Below, one piece after another: positions 6,287 through 12,312 of a DNA stretch of 23,926 nt. Under the pieces are notes generated by a model. It saw only the letters and a list, made by a program, of their open reading frames with translations. It was not told the origin of the DNA and did not search any database. Location of the stretch: IMG/VR virus record IMGVR_UViG_3300001683_001958, positions 1-23,926 of that record. One strand, written 5' to 3'. The position numbers and the translations under genes were made by a program. The DNA is from a virus. Positions within the stretch are counted from its first letter, which is position 1, and each line of letters opens with the position of its first letter.

Positions 6287-6576
6287 GGCTCTCTCCAGTC
6301 AGGTTCAACTGGGCACTCACAAACTGTATCTGATATCACACCTTCCCATAGTTCAAGCTCATAGCAGTCACCATCAGGAAAGACTTCTATATCATAAAGC
6401 CAAACAGTATTATATCCATCATAAACATTAAAACACTCGTCATTTCCTTCAAAGCTATATTTCCACCAGTTATTTTCAAATATGTCTATATGATTACAGT
6501 AAAAATCTTGTACGTCTTTTATTTTACATGTCAAGCATATAATCGAAACTAGCACAATCTTAAAAATATCAATCAT
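6241..6576 (-). CDS. Secreted cysteine-containing hypothetical protein
   Basis: 111 residues on the minus strand. The first 20 residues (MIDIFKIVLVSIICLTCKIK) are hydrophobic and look like a signal peptide or membrane anchor; the cysteines there do not fit a proper lipobox. The mature part is acidic and aromatic-rich with five cysteines (around residues 27, 48, 71, 86 and 88), consistent with an oxidised periplasmic or surface protein. There is no clear ribosome binding site. It overlaps the 3' end of the PLD-type gene by 46 nt, which lowers confidence slightly, but the export signal and sensible composition favour a real gene. No family is recognised. Confidence 0.6.
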   Translation of the reverse strand: MIDIFKIVLVSIICLTCKIKDVQDFYCNHIDIFENNWWKYSFEGNDECFNVYDGYNTVWLYDIEVFPDGDCYELELWEGVISDTVCECPVEPDWREPYELQSFDHNISNSF

Positions 6577-6623
6577 GATAATAGATATTGAAAAATATGA
6601 CTTGATTTTATTCCTGGGCCATG

Positions 6624-6631
6624 ATAGTTAT
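6624..6631 (+). promoter_or_regulatory. Recurrent ATAGTTAT element (candidate promoter)
   Basis: It lies 34 nt before the ATG at 6666, in the gap upstream of the second plus-strand block of tagged genes. Confidence 0.4.
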
Positions 6632-6665
6632 AAACTGATATAGTAATTTACAGGAGTTTGACATA

Positions 6666-7316
6666 ATGTCAATATCAGAAGATAAATTTAAAGAAATTCT
6701 TAGTGAAGAAGTCTCTCTGGCAGTTTATAAAAATCCAGAAATTGAACAATATCTAGTAGAGGGATTTTTTAAAGATATGTTTGTCAAAGGGGGCACTGCA
6801 GCAGGTATGGCTCTATTGCAATCAATGATGTCCACTAAGTCTGGAAGAGCAAATCTTGCAGATATTTTAGTTGCAATTCCAGAGTTTATTAAAACACATA
6901 TATGTGACGCTGGAAATCTTATTAGGGATCAATTTAAAATGGAGGGAGGTTTTTCTAGAGTTGTGGCCACTACACTATCTCTACTATGTAGAGGAGTAAC
7001 AAATGTAAGCTTGTCACCTTTGTATGCCGCTTCACTTATTTTAAGAAAAATATCTGACGAAACTGCTGCAAAAGTTGTTCAAGAGGCAGGAAAAGCTAGG
7101 CCTCCAAACAAGAAAGACCCTGCAGCTACGCAGAATGATGCTCCAGGAGATGATGGATTACCAAGAAGTAATACTCCTGCTCCGAATACTGGATCACCAG
7201 ATATAGATTCCGATTCAGCATGGGAAGATATCCCGGGGTTTGGAAAAGTTGCAGAGAGAAATAACACACTAAAATATCTTAGGGTAATAAGAGAAAATGA
7301 GCTCATCAATAGATAA
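6666..7316 (+). CDS. Tagged hydrophobic-core protein with PGFG tail
   Basis: 216 residues. The leader is a divergent copy (MSISEDKFKEILSEEV) that keeps L-S-E at positions 12-14. Residues 34-60 and about 98-128 are hydrophobic or amphipathic and Gly/Ala-rich and might associate with membranes. A disordered Pro/Asn/Asp linker (145-182) follows, then WEDIPGFGK, whose PGFG (190-193) matches the C-terminal element of the 1561 product. CAGGAG precedes the ATG. The last 20 nt overlap the next reading frame. It looks like a smaller architectural relative of the 1561 protein: tag, hydrophobic centre, disordered acidic linker, PGFG. The function is unknown. Confidence 0.8.
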   Translation: MSISEDKFKEILSEEVSLAVYKNPEIEQYLVEGFFKDMFVKGGTAAGMALLQSMMSTKSGRANLADILVAIPEFIKTHICDAGNLIRDQFKMEGGFSRVVATTLSLLCRGVTNVSLSPLYAASLILRKISDETAAKVVQEAGKARPPNKKDPAATQNDAPGDDGLPRSNTPAPNTGSPDIDSDSAWEDIPGFGKVAERNNTLKYLRVIRENELINR

Positions 7317-7932
7317 AGATAAAGTAGAAGATGAAGATGAAGAGCTTGACGAGATAAGCTTATCATCTAAGGATCCTGAAGATTTTACACCACAAGCTCC
7401 GGGAAGTGACTTTGTCGGACCAGATGCATATGGTGACGAGCCAAGTAGTTATCTTGGGTGGACATCAGAGTCTAATAAAAGGAAAAAAGTTATGAAAATT
7501 TCAAGAAAACAACTAAGAGCCATATTAAATGAAGAAGCAAAAAAATATTTGTTTGAAGATTGCGGCTGCGGTGGTGGGCACCCTGCGATCGATCATGTAG
7601 ATGATATGCCGTATGAATCAGTCAGTATGGAAGATTCAAGTGAAGATATATTGTCTGGAGCTTTAAGCAAAGAAGAAGCTCTAAGTCTTGTCTCAATTAT
7701 AGCAGCAAGAACATCTTGCCCTGTAACACAGCAAGCACTAACGGGTGTTGTCAATGATCTCTCAGGAGAGGGTGTTGAGGATTATGATATAACATCTGAT
7801 GAAGCATTTGGAACTGGGTACTCAACGGGCGAGACTGAGAGAGATGCATTTAGCTACACTGGAGATCTACCAGATGATCCTGAAGATGCACTAGGTCTAG
7901 GATATCAAGCAGGATTAATGGGATTGGCATAA
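7297..7932 (+). CDS. Acidic protein with internal tag; alternative start at 7492
   Basis: The open frame gives 211 residues from ATG 7297, overlapping the preceding gene by 20 nt. The first 65 residues are acidic and disordered (KVEDEDEELDEISLSS). At residue 66 (ATG 7492) a perfect leader begins, MKISRKQLRAILNEEAKKYL, preceded by an AAAAGGAAAAAAG ribosome binding site that is better than the one at 7297. A 146-residue product from 7492 would therefore match the tagged family; the longer product would carry the tag internally. Both may be made. After the tag come DCGCGGGH, a possible metal-binding cluster, and an acidic C-terminus with two related stretches, DEAFGTGYSTGE and EDALGLGYQAGL. No known domain is recognised. 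Confidence 0.75.
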   Translation: MSSSIDKDKVEDEDEELDEISLSSKDPEDFTPQAPGSDFVGPDAYGDEPSSYLGWTSESNKRKKVMKISRKQLRAILNEEAKKYLFEDCGCGGGHPAIDHVDDMPYESVSMEDSSEDILSGALSKEEALSLVSIIAARTSCPVTQQALTGVVNDLSGEGVEDYDITSDEAFGTGYSTGETERDAFSYTGDLPDDPEDALGLGYQAGLMGLA

Positions 7933-7935
7933 ATA
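7928..7935 (+). promoter_or_regulatory. CATAAATA, possible T4-type late promoter
   Basis: It matches T4 late consensus TATAAATA at 7 of 8 positions. It overlaps the stop codon of the 7297 gene and lies 31 nt before the ATG at 7967, a sensible leader length. AT-rich DNA makes chance matches common. Confidence 0.3.
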
Positions 7936-7966
7936 ATCTCAATTATTTTGAACACATGAGGTAGAA

Positions 7967-9049
7967 ATGATATCTCTTAATAGAGAAGATATTAGGAGAA
8001 TGATTGTATCAGAAATGATCAGTGTTAGATCACTTAAGAAGCTTCCTGATGAGTTTTATGGTGCACTTGAGAATACTATTTACAATTCTCATTTTTGGAC
8101 TTATGAGAATGGTGAAGATGATATAGAGTTAAACAAGATAGGCGGCGAATATTGGGAACAAACAGATGCTGCTGTCACATTGGGAGATACTATTCAAGGA
8201 TTCTTTGACGTTGCTGGATTCCCTATAACAATAGTAGTTAGAACTCCAGATCCCATAGTAAATACAGAATGGATTGTAAATCCTGGTCACAAGGATTACC
8301 CAGACAGAATAGTTCTTGGAGGGGAGCAGTCACTATCAAATAGAGGAAGATTTGTTATGTATCTAAATCTAGTAATATTTGGACCTGACTTTATTATTAA
8401 TGATATAGATCCCGTAGTTGTTTCTAAAGATATAGGCAGGATTATTAGGCATGAACTTACTCATGCACTACACTACGAGAAAAGAAGATCTAGTCAGGGT
8501 ATTTCAAGACTTACTGCAAAGCAAAGATTTGAGGATGAGGGTGAGATTGTAGACTCTAAAGATAGAGAGAAATATTTATCATCTAAAATAGAGATTGATG
8601 CATATGCTCACCAGTTTGCAGAAGAGTTACTTTCAAATTATGGAAAGGAAGAAGCTATTCAATTTCTTAGAGGCCCTATTGAAAAATTTAAAAATGTAGA
8701 TGTATCTGATGAACTGATTGAATATCTTTTCTATTTCTCTGACCCGCTTCTTATTAAAAGATTAAAGTCAAAAATATATGCAAATATCATCGATCTAACT
8801 GATAGAGAGATCTATGAGGCAAAGAAAAAGAAGAAGAGAAAAAACTATAGTGGGTCACAACCAGAAGATGCTTATATGAAAGGGACAAAGAAAAATTTGC
8901 ATCTTGATAAGCCGAGTAGTCACGGTGGATGGCCTAGCGGACCGAGTAAAAGCTTTACTAGCAATAAACCTGTTATGAAACAAATAAGTAGCTGGCTAGA
9001 AGATATGGCAATGCTTGAAGAGCTAGAAGAAGAATTTGAAGATATTTGA
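7967..9049 (+). CDS. Tagged zinc metallopeptidase (HExxH)
   Basis: 360 residues. The leader is divergent (LNREDIRRMIVSEM, with V-S-E in place of I-x-E). Residues 25-150 precede the catalytic helix IIRHELTHALHYEKR, giving zinc ligands His162 and His166 with catalytic Glu163. A downstream EIDAYAHQFAEEL (from 209) probably supplies the third ligand, Glu209. This is the zincin arrangement with a glutamate third ligand. A lysine-rich hinge (KKKKKRKN, about 286-293) leads to a separate C-terminal segment ending in an acidic helix (LEELEEEFEDI). GAGGT precedes the ATG. If the tag directs packaging, this would be a protease carried in the head, possibly for host-protein or wall-associated cleavage on entry. 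The substrate is unknown. Confidence 0.85.
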   Translation: MISLNREDIRRMIVSEMISVRSLKKLPDEFYGALENTIYNSHFWTYENGEDDIELNKIGGEYWEQTDAAVTLGDTIQGFFDVAGFPITIVVRTPDPIVNTEWIVNPGHKDYPDRIVLGGEQSLSNRGRFVMYLNLVIFGPDFIINDIDPVVVSKDIGRIIRHELTHALHYEKRRSSQGISRLTAKQRFEDEGEIVDSKDREKYLSSKIEIDAYAHQFAEELLSNYGKEEAIQFLRGPIEKFKNVDVSDELIEYLFYFSDPLLIKRLKSKIYANIIDLTDREIYEAKKKKKRKNYSGSQPEDAYMKGTKKNLHLDKPSSHGGWPSGPSKSFTSNKPVMKQISSWLEDMAMLEELEEEFEDI

Positions 9050-9071
9050 ATTACTTTTTTAAACTTTGAAG

Positions 9072-9079
9072 ATAGTTAT
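9072..9079 (+). promoter_or_regulatory. Recurrent ATAGTTAT element (candidate promoter)
   Basis: It sits in the 61-nt gap after the metallopeptidase gene, 31 nt before ATG 9111, and heads the run of small tagged genes up to 12239. Confidence 0.4.
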
Positions 9080-9110
9080 ATCTGAACTGTTATGTTATGG
9101 ATGAACTAGT

Positions 9111-9395
9111 ATGAAAATGACTTCAAGCCAGCTTAGATCTATTATTTCTGAAGAGATTGGAAGGGTGCTATCTGAACATGGGGCCGATCTTCAAGGTTAT
9201 AGCGAGCTTGCTATTAAAGTAGCAACAGAAGCAATGGCCAGTGTTGAATATCCGCAAGGCGGGATGATTGAGAATGAAATTCACCAGATACTATCAGCTA
9301 TGCCAGGAATTAGTGATGATAATATTTGGTCTATTGCTAATGAAGCGCTATCTGTAGCTGGAATTATGTTGGGTATTGGTCCTGATGTACTTTAG
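9111..9395 (+). CDS. Tagged small acidic protein
   Basis: 94 residues. The leader is MKMTSSQLRSIISEEIGRVL with I12-S13-E14. The rest is predicted helical and mildly acidic, ending in a hydrophobic, glycine-containing segment (ALSVAGIMLGIGPDVL). There are no cysteines, no signal peptide and no recognisable domain. It is the first gene of a closely spaced run: the next ATG follows 9 nt after the stop codon. Confidence 0.75.
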   Translation: MKMTSSQLRSIISEEIGRVLSEHGADLQGYSELAIKVATEAMASVEYPQGGMIENEIHQILSAMPGISDDNIWSIANEALSVAGIMLGIGPDVL

Positions 9396-9436
9396 GATAT
9401 TAAAATGAAAATTAAAAAGTCAAAACTTGCAAGAAT
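9394..9436 (+). repeat. Ribosome-binding-site plus tag cassette, copy 1
   Basis: This 43-bp stretch, covering the AGGA site, the ATG and the first 10-11 codons of the 9405 gene, recurs at 9939-9981 with only three mismatches. The last 17 bp (TCAAAACTTGCAAGAAT) are identical. The similarity stops inside the leader, so the duplicated unit is the translation start with the tag, not the gene body. Confidence 0.75.
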
Positions 9437-9926
9437 CATTAAGGAAGAGATGCAAAGAGTTGTATCTGAGCAACAACGATATCCAAGAGAGCCTACTTCT
9501 CATAGAAGCGAGATGTCACTATCTGACACAAAAAGAGGAGCTCCTAGAGCTGCTAGGCGTGCAGAGAGACAGTTCGGGAAGAGACTTGCTGATTATGAGC
9601 TATCAATGGCTCAGATGGGTGAAGAGGTGTCTCTTGATGACTATCTTAAACAGAATCTTCTCTGGGTTTGGGATTATCCAGAATCTGAGTATTCTTGGCC
9701 TGAATCTTCATTTGATGAAAAGAAGCAAATCATGTATGATCTTGGAGATCAAGCATATGCGGTTGAAAATAATAAACTACATAATCTTGGGCTTGATCAA
9801 GAGATCATGCTTTTAAGTAGAGCTGGAGATCTAATGAGACTTTCACGAGACTTTAAACAAGGATATGAAGATGCTGAACATGATGAGAGCTGGGATAGAA
9901 TGCTTCAAAGAGACTTGGATTATTAA
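9405..9926 (+). CDS. Tagged protein of unknown function
   Basis: 173 residues. The leader MKIKKSKLARIIKEEMQRVV is almost identical to that of the gene at 9950. Residues 25-60 are basic and Arg/Pro-rich (RGAPRAARRAERQFGKR). The remainder is acidic with several tryptophans (LLWVWDYPESEYSW) and ends DRMLQRDLDY. There is no membrane segment and no recognised family. AGGATATTAAA precedes the ATG, giving AGGA with 7-nt spacing. The basic first part followed by an acidic body could suit nucleic-acid contact inside a capsid, but this is speculation. Confidence 0.8.
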   Translation: MKIKKSKLARIIKEEMQRVVSEQQRYPREPTSHRSEMSLSDTKRGAPRAARRAERQFGKRLADYELSMAQMGEEVSLDDYLKQNLLWVWDYPESEYSWPESSFDEKKQIMYDLGDQAYAVENNKLHNLGLDQEIMLLSRAGDLMRLSRDFKQGYEDAEHDESWDRMLQRDLDY

Positions 9927-9938
9927 AGATTATTAAAA

Positions 9939-9981
9939 AGGATATTAGAATGAAAATTACAAAATCAAAACTTGCAAGAAT
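9939..9981 (+). repeat. Ribosome-binding-site plus tag cassette, copy 2
   Basis: This is the second copy of the 43-bp unit at 9394-9436, with three mismatches, again ending inside the leader codons, here of the 9950 gene. Confidence 0.75.
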
Positions 9982-10225
9982 TATAAAAGAGGAAACACAA
10001 AAGCTTCTTCTTGAATATGAGCAGTATATCTATAGAGATGCTAATGGTGATCTTTGGATATCTGATGATGATGGTAATAGAGATCGTGCTGACCACCTTG
10101 AAGGCCAGTATGGCCATCTTGAGCCTGGCGGAGAGGGAGTGACAATACTTGGCACTGGTGGCGGCTACGGCGGTGGAGGTTACGGCGATAGATCTCGACG
10201 ATCATATAGACGTAGAAGGTGGTAA
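9950..10225 (+). CDS. Tagged Gly/Arg-rich small protein
   Basis: 91 residues. The leader is MKITKSKLARIIKEETQKLL. Residues 22-60 are acidic and polar (YRDANGDLWISDDDGNRD looks calcium-loop-like). Residues 60-91 are very rich in glycine and tyrosine (GGGYGGGGYG) and end in the basic tail RSRRSYRRRRW. A Gly/Tyr/Arg tail like this is typical of low-complexity nucleic-acid-binding segments. The gene ends 5 nt before the next start and its last codons provide that gene's ribosome binding site. The function is not recognised; nucleic-acid association is inferred from composition only. Confidence 0.75.
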   Translation: MKITKSKLARIIKEETQKLLLEYEQYIYRDANGDLWISDDDGNRDRADHLEGQYGHLEPGGEGVTILGTGGGYGGGGYGDRSRRSYRRRRW

Positions 10226-10230
10226 TCTAA

Positions 10231-10716
10231 ATGAAACTTACGAGAGTCGATATTAGAAGAATGATTCTAGAGGCCATGGTTAACGATCTCGAGAGTGAAG
10301 AGACAGAGGGCGAAGTTGTTGACCTTTTTAAACATCCAAAGTTTAAGGGTGATCTTGATACTTTTCAACGAGTGAGAACACAAGATACCTCTAAAAGTCG
10401 CGATGATGAAGAGGAGATGGATCGTGAATTTAAAAAATATATTCAATCACTGCCAGATGACTATGAAGATCCGGAAGATGAAGAAGAGTATATGGCAGAG
10501 CAAAAAGGCGGAGGAGCATACTCTGGATATTTTGGAATGGAGATGCCATACGGTGACGAGATAGATGAGGGAGATGAAGAAGATCAATCTCAGCACATGC
10601 TTGATCTTCAGCTACAACTTCAAAAGGATGTAGAGGGTGAGAAAACAGGCGGTACCATCGCAAGACAAAGTGTTAGACAGGATCAGCAAGCTATAGCGAA
10701 TCTAGCAGATAAATAG
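10231..10716 (+). CDS. Tagged highly acidic protein
   Basis: 161 residues. The leader is MKLTRVDIRRMILEAM, with I12-L13-E14-A15: the same I-x-E-A form as the T4 internal-protein leader. The rest is strongly acidic, with DDYEDPEDEEEY and DEGDEEDQ runs, and ends in a Gln-rich helix. Such acidic low-complexity proteins can act as DNA mimics or as scaffold/core-like components. No family is recognised. The start lies 5 nt after the preceding stop codon, with GAAGGTGG as its ribosome binding site. Confidence 0.75.
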   Translation: MKLTRVDIRRMILEAMVNDLESEETEGEVVDLFKHPKFKGDLDTFQRVRTQDTSKSRDDEEEMDREFKKYIQSLPDDYEDPEDEEEYMAEQKGGGAYSGYFGMEMPYGDEIDEGDEEDQSQHMLDLQLQLQKDVEGEKTGGTIARQSVRQDQQAIANLADK

Positions 10717-10724
10717 GATTTATA

Positions 10725-10970
10725 ATGGACTGTGGAACAAAATCTTCTATTGCTAAGCTTAGAGCACTAAGAGACGAGCTATGCAAGAGACAAACAAAGT
10801 GGCAAGATGCATTTGCTATAAAGGATTCCATAGTGTCTGAACTTAATGACATAAAAGAGATGGCTACAGATCCAGAAGTTACAAAAGATTGTGTCATATC
10901 TAGAATTGACACTTTGCTTGATTTAATTGATCCGGACAAAGAAATAAAAGAGGGGAATGATAATGCCTGA
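10725..10970 (+). CDS. Small helical protein
   Basis: 81 residues without a leader tag. Charged and helical, probably a short coiled coil (IAKLRALRDELCKRQTKW, then IKDSIVSELNDIKEMA), with three cysteines (residues 3, 20 and about 56). AGGA precedes the ATG. Its stop overlaps the start of the holin-like gene by 8 nt, indicating translational coupling and possibly a shared job. No family is recognised. Confidence 0.7.
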   Translation: MDCGTKSSIAKLRALRDELCKRQTKWQDAFAIKDSIVSELNDIKEMATDPEVTKDCVISRIDTLLDLIDPDKEIKEGNDNA

Positions 10971-11286
10971 TGATAATAACTGGAGTGAATATTCCCGTCT
11001 CGTTCTTAAGGAGCTTGAGACCCTTGCCAGTAGCATCCAGTCTTTAAACACAGAGATTCAAGAGCTTAAGCAAGAAATTGCACGAATGCGAGAAAGAGAA
11101 GACCGCGTTGATGATCTTAAGATATGGAAAGAGAAGATTGATGAGGTTGCCTCTCCTTCTCAGCTTCAAACAGCTGTTAAAGATATTGAGGACCTTAAAC
11201 TTTTTAAAACAAAAGCTGTAACTATATTTGCTGTAGTTCAATTTGGGATGGCAGCTGTAGTTTGGGCACTTAATGTTCTCGGATAA
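10963..11286 (+). CDS. Coiled-coil protein with C-terminal membrane helix (XhlA-like)
   Basis: 107 residues. ATG 10963 is chosen over ATG 10957 because the AGAGGGGA site gives normal spacing only to the later one. Residues about 10-50 form a coiled coil (LETLASSIQSLNTEIQELKQ), and residues about 83-105 a membrane helix (AVTIFAVVQFGMAAVVWAL). A coiled coil followed by one C-terminal membrane helix is the layout of XhlA-type haemolysin/holin-associated proteins in phage lysis cassettes. The orientation is opposite to that of the 3724 product, which has its helix at the N-terminus. A lysis role is plausible but not proven; it has no leader tag. Confidence 0.75.
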   Translation: MPDDNNWSEYSRLVLKELETLASSIQSLNTEIQELKQEIARMREREDRVDDLKIWKEKIDEVASPSQLQTAVKDIEDLKLFKTKAVTIFAVVQFGMAAVVWALNVLG

Positions 11287-11315
11287 TAATTAATGATTAG
11301 TGGAGATAATTTAAT

Positions 11316-11987
11316 ATGAGAGCTAGAAAGATTTCACCAAATATAATTAGAAGAATTATAGCTGAAGAGAGAGCTCTTCTTGCTGAATACTCTAGATACA
11401 ATACTATGCTTGTTAGAGAAGCAAGTAGAATGAGATCTGAGGGATTTGACAGGCATGAGATAAATGAAGGTCTCATGGATATTATCAAGTCGCTTGGTGG
11501 CGGATTTATTGAGACATTTAAATATCAAATAGCAATGAAGATCATACAGGTCATAGGCCTTAAAGCTAATGGTCTTCTTGCAAGATTGATAGCTAATATC
11601 ATTGAAAATGCTGATATTATGGAGTTTAAGAAGTATTTCGGAGCAGACGCATGCCAGTATCTTCCAGGATTAATAGTTGATGCTCTTGCAGAGACTAGTG
11701 TTGAACCATACCTTGACGGATTTATAGATACTGTCTTAGGAATACAGAATAATAGACTAGCTGACTCAGCAAGAGAAGCTTTAACAAATAGTATTATGTC
11801 AACTGAATTTCTTATGGGTCTTAAGGAACAGCTAACTGATTATATATGCGAGATAGATATTAGTGATATAGTTGATGAGTTTAAAAATGTTGTCTCTGGT
11901 GCTGGAGATGATGTAGCTGATGTTGTTAGAGATGCTACAGCAGTTGCGGGAGATGTGGTGGGTGCAGTAGATGCAGCTACCTCATAG
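11316..11987 (+). CDS. Tagged hydrophobic helical protein
   Basis: 223 residues. The leader is shifted by two residues (MRARKISPNIIRRIIAEE) but keeps I-A-E-E. Residues 50-150 are amphipathic to hydrophobic helices (GLMDIIKSLGGGFIETF, IAMKIIQVIGLKANGLLARLI). The C-terminus is an Asp/Val/Ala repeat-like segment (DVADVVRDATAVAGDVVGAV) of the kind seen in amphipathic membrane- or surface-binding helices. GGAG precedes the ATG. It resembles the 1561, 2769 and 6666 products in plan (tag, then hydrophobic core) but shares no clear sequence with them. The function is unknown. Confidence 0.8.
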   Translation: MRARKISPNIIRRIIAEERALLAEYSRYNTMLVREASRMRSEGFDRHEINEGLMDIIKSLGGGFIETFKYQIAMKIIQVIGLKANGLLARLIANIIENADIMEFKKYFGADACQYLPGLIVDALAETSVEPYLDGFIDTVLGIQNNRLADSAREALTNSIMSTEFLMGLKEQLTDYICEIDISDIVDEFKNVVSGAGDDVADVVRDATAVAGDVVGAVDAATS

Positions 11988-11996
11988 AGAAATGAT

Positions 11997-12239
11997 ATGA
12001 ATAAAGATATTTCATCTCTTAGAAAGATCATAGACATTCTCGTAGAGGAGATGGGATCTTTAAACCCCAGAGCATTTCATGGATACGGTGCAGTTCAACC
12101 ATACTATGTTAAATCTACACGTGAGATGCTTGGAGATGTTGAACATCCAACAAGCAAAAAGAAGAAACTTGAAGTGCCAGTAAAGATAAGCAGAGCATTT
12201 TTAGACACAGACGAAGAAGAAGATGATAATATCTCATAG
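11997..12239 (+). CDS. Tagged small protein
   Basis: 80 residues. The leader is a variant (MNKDISSLRKIIDILVEEMG) with L-V-E-E. The body contains an aromatic segment (FHGYGAVQPYYVK), a lysine run (SKKKKLEVPVK) and a very acidic end (DTDEEEDDN). The start follows the previous stop codon by 9 nt with AGAGA upstream. It is the last gene before the next ATAGTTAT element. No family is recognised. Confidence 0.7.
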   Translation: MNKDISSLRKIIDILVEEMGSLNPRAFHGYGAVQPYYVKSTREMLGDVEHPTSKKKKLEVPVKISRAFLDTDEEEDDNIS

Positions 12240-12265
12240 TCAGGTGAAATTATCAGCCTTGTATC

Positions 12266-12273
12266 ATAGTTAT
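12266..12273 (+). promoter_or_regulatory. Recurrent ATAGTTAT element (candidate promoter)
   Basis: It lies in the gap after 12239, 39 nt before the GTG start at 12313, and would drive the two large tagged enzymes up to the terminator at 15869. Confidence 0.4.
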
Positions 12274-12312
12274 ATATGAAAATTACCAATCACAACGTAT
12301 TTGGAGAGTGAA

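Noticed and set aside
9427-9816. A 129-codon plus-strand frame overlapping the gene at 9405
   Set aside because: It starts inside the tag codons of the supported gene and reads as low-complexity Leu/Ile/Arg typical of an out-of-frame translation.
10708-10715. GATAAATA before the gene at 10725 as a late promoter
   Set aside because: It is formed by the last codons of the upstream gene and lies only 9 nt from the start codon, leaving no room for a leader with a ribosome binding site.
12301-12312. TTG 12301 as the start of the 670-residue protein
   Set aside because: GTG 12313 gives the shared leader at residue 1 and has the GGAGAG site at proper spacing; TTG 12301 overlaps the edge of that site.
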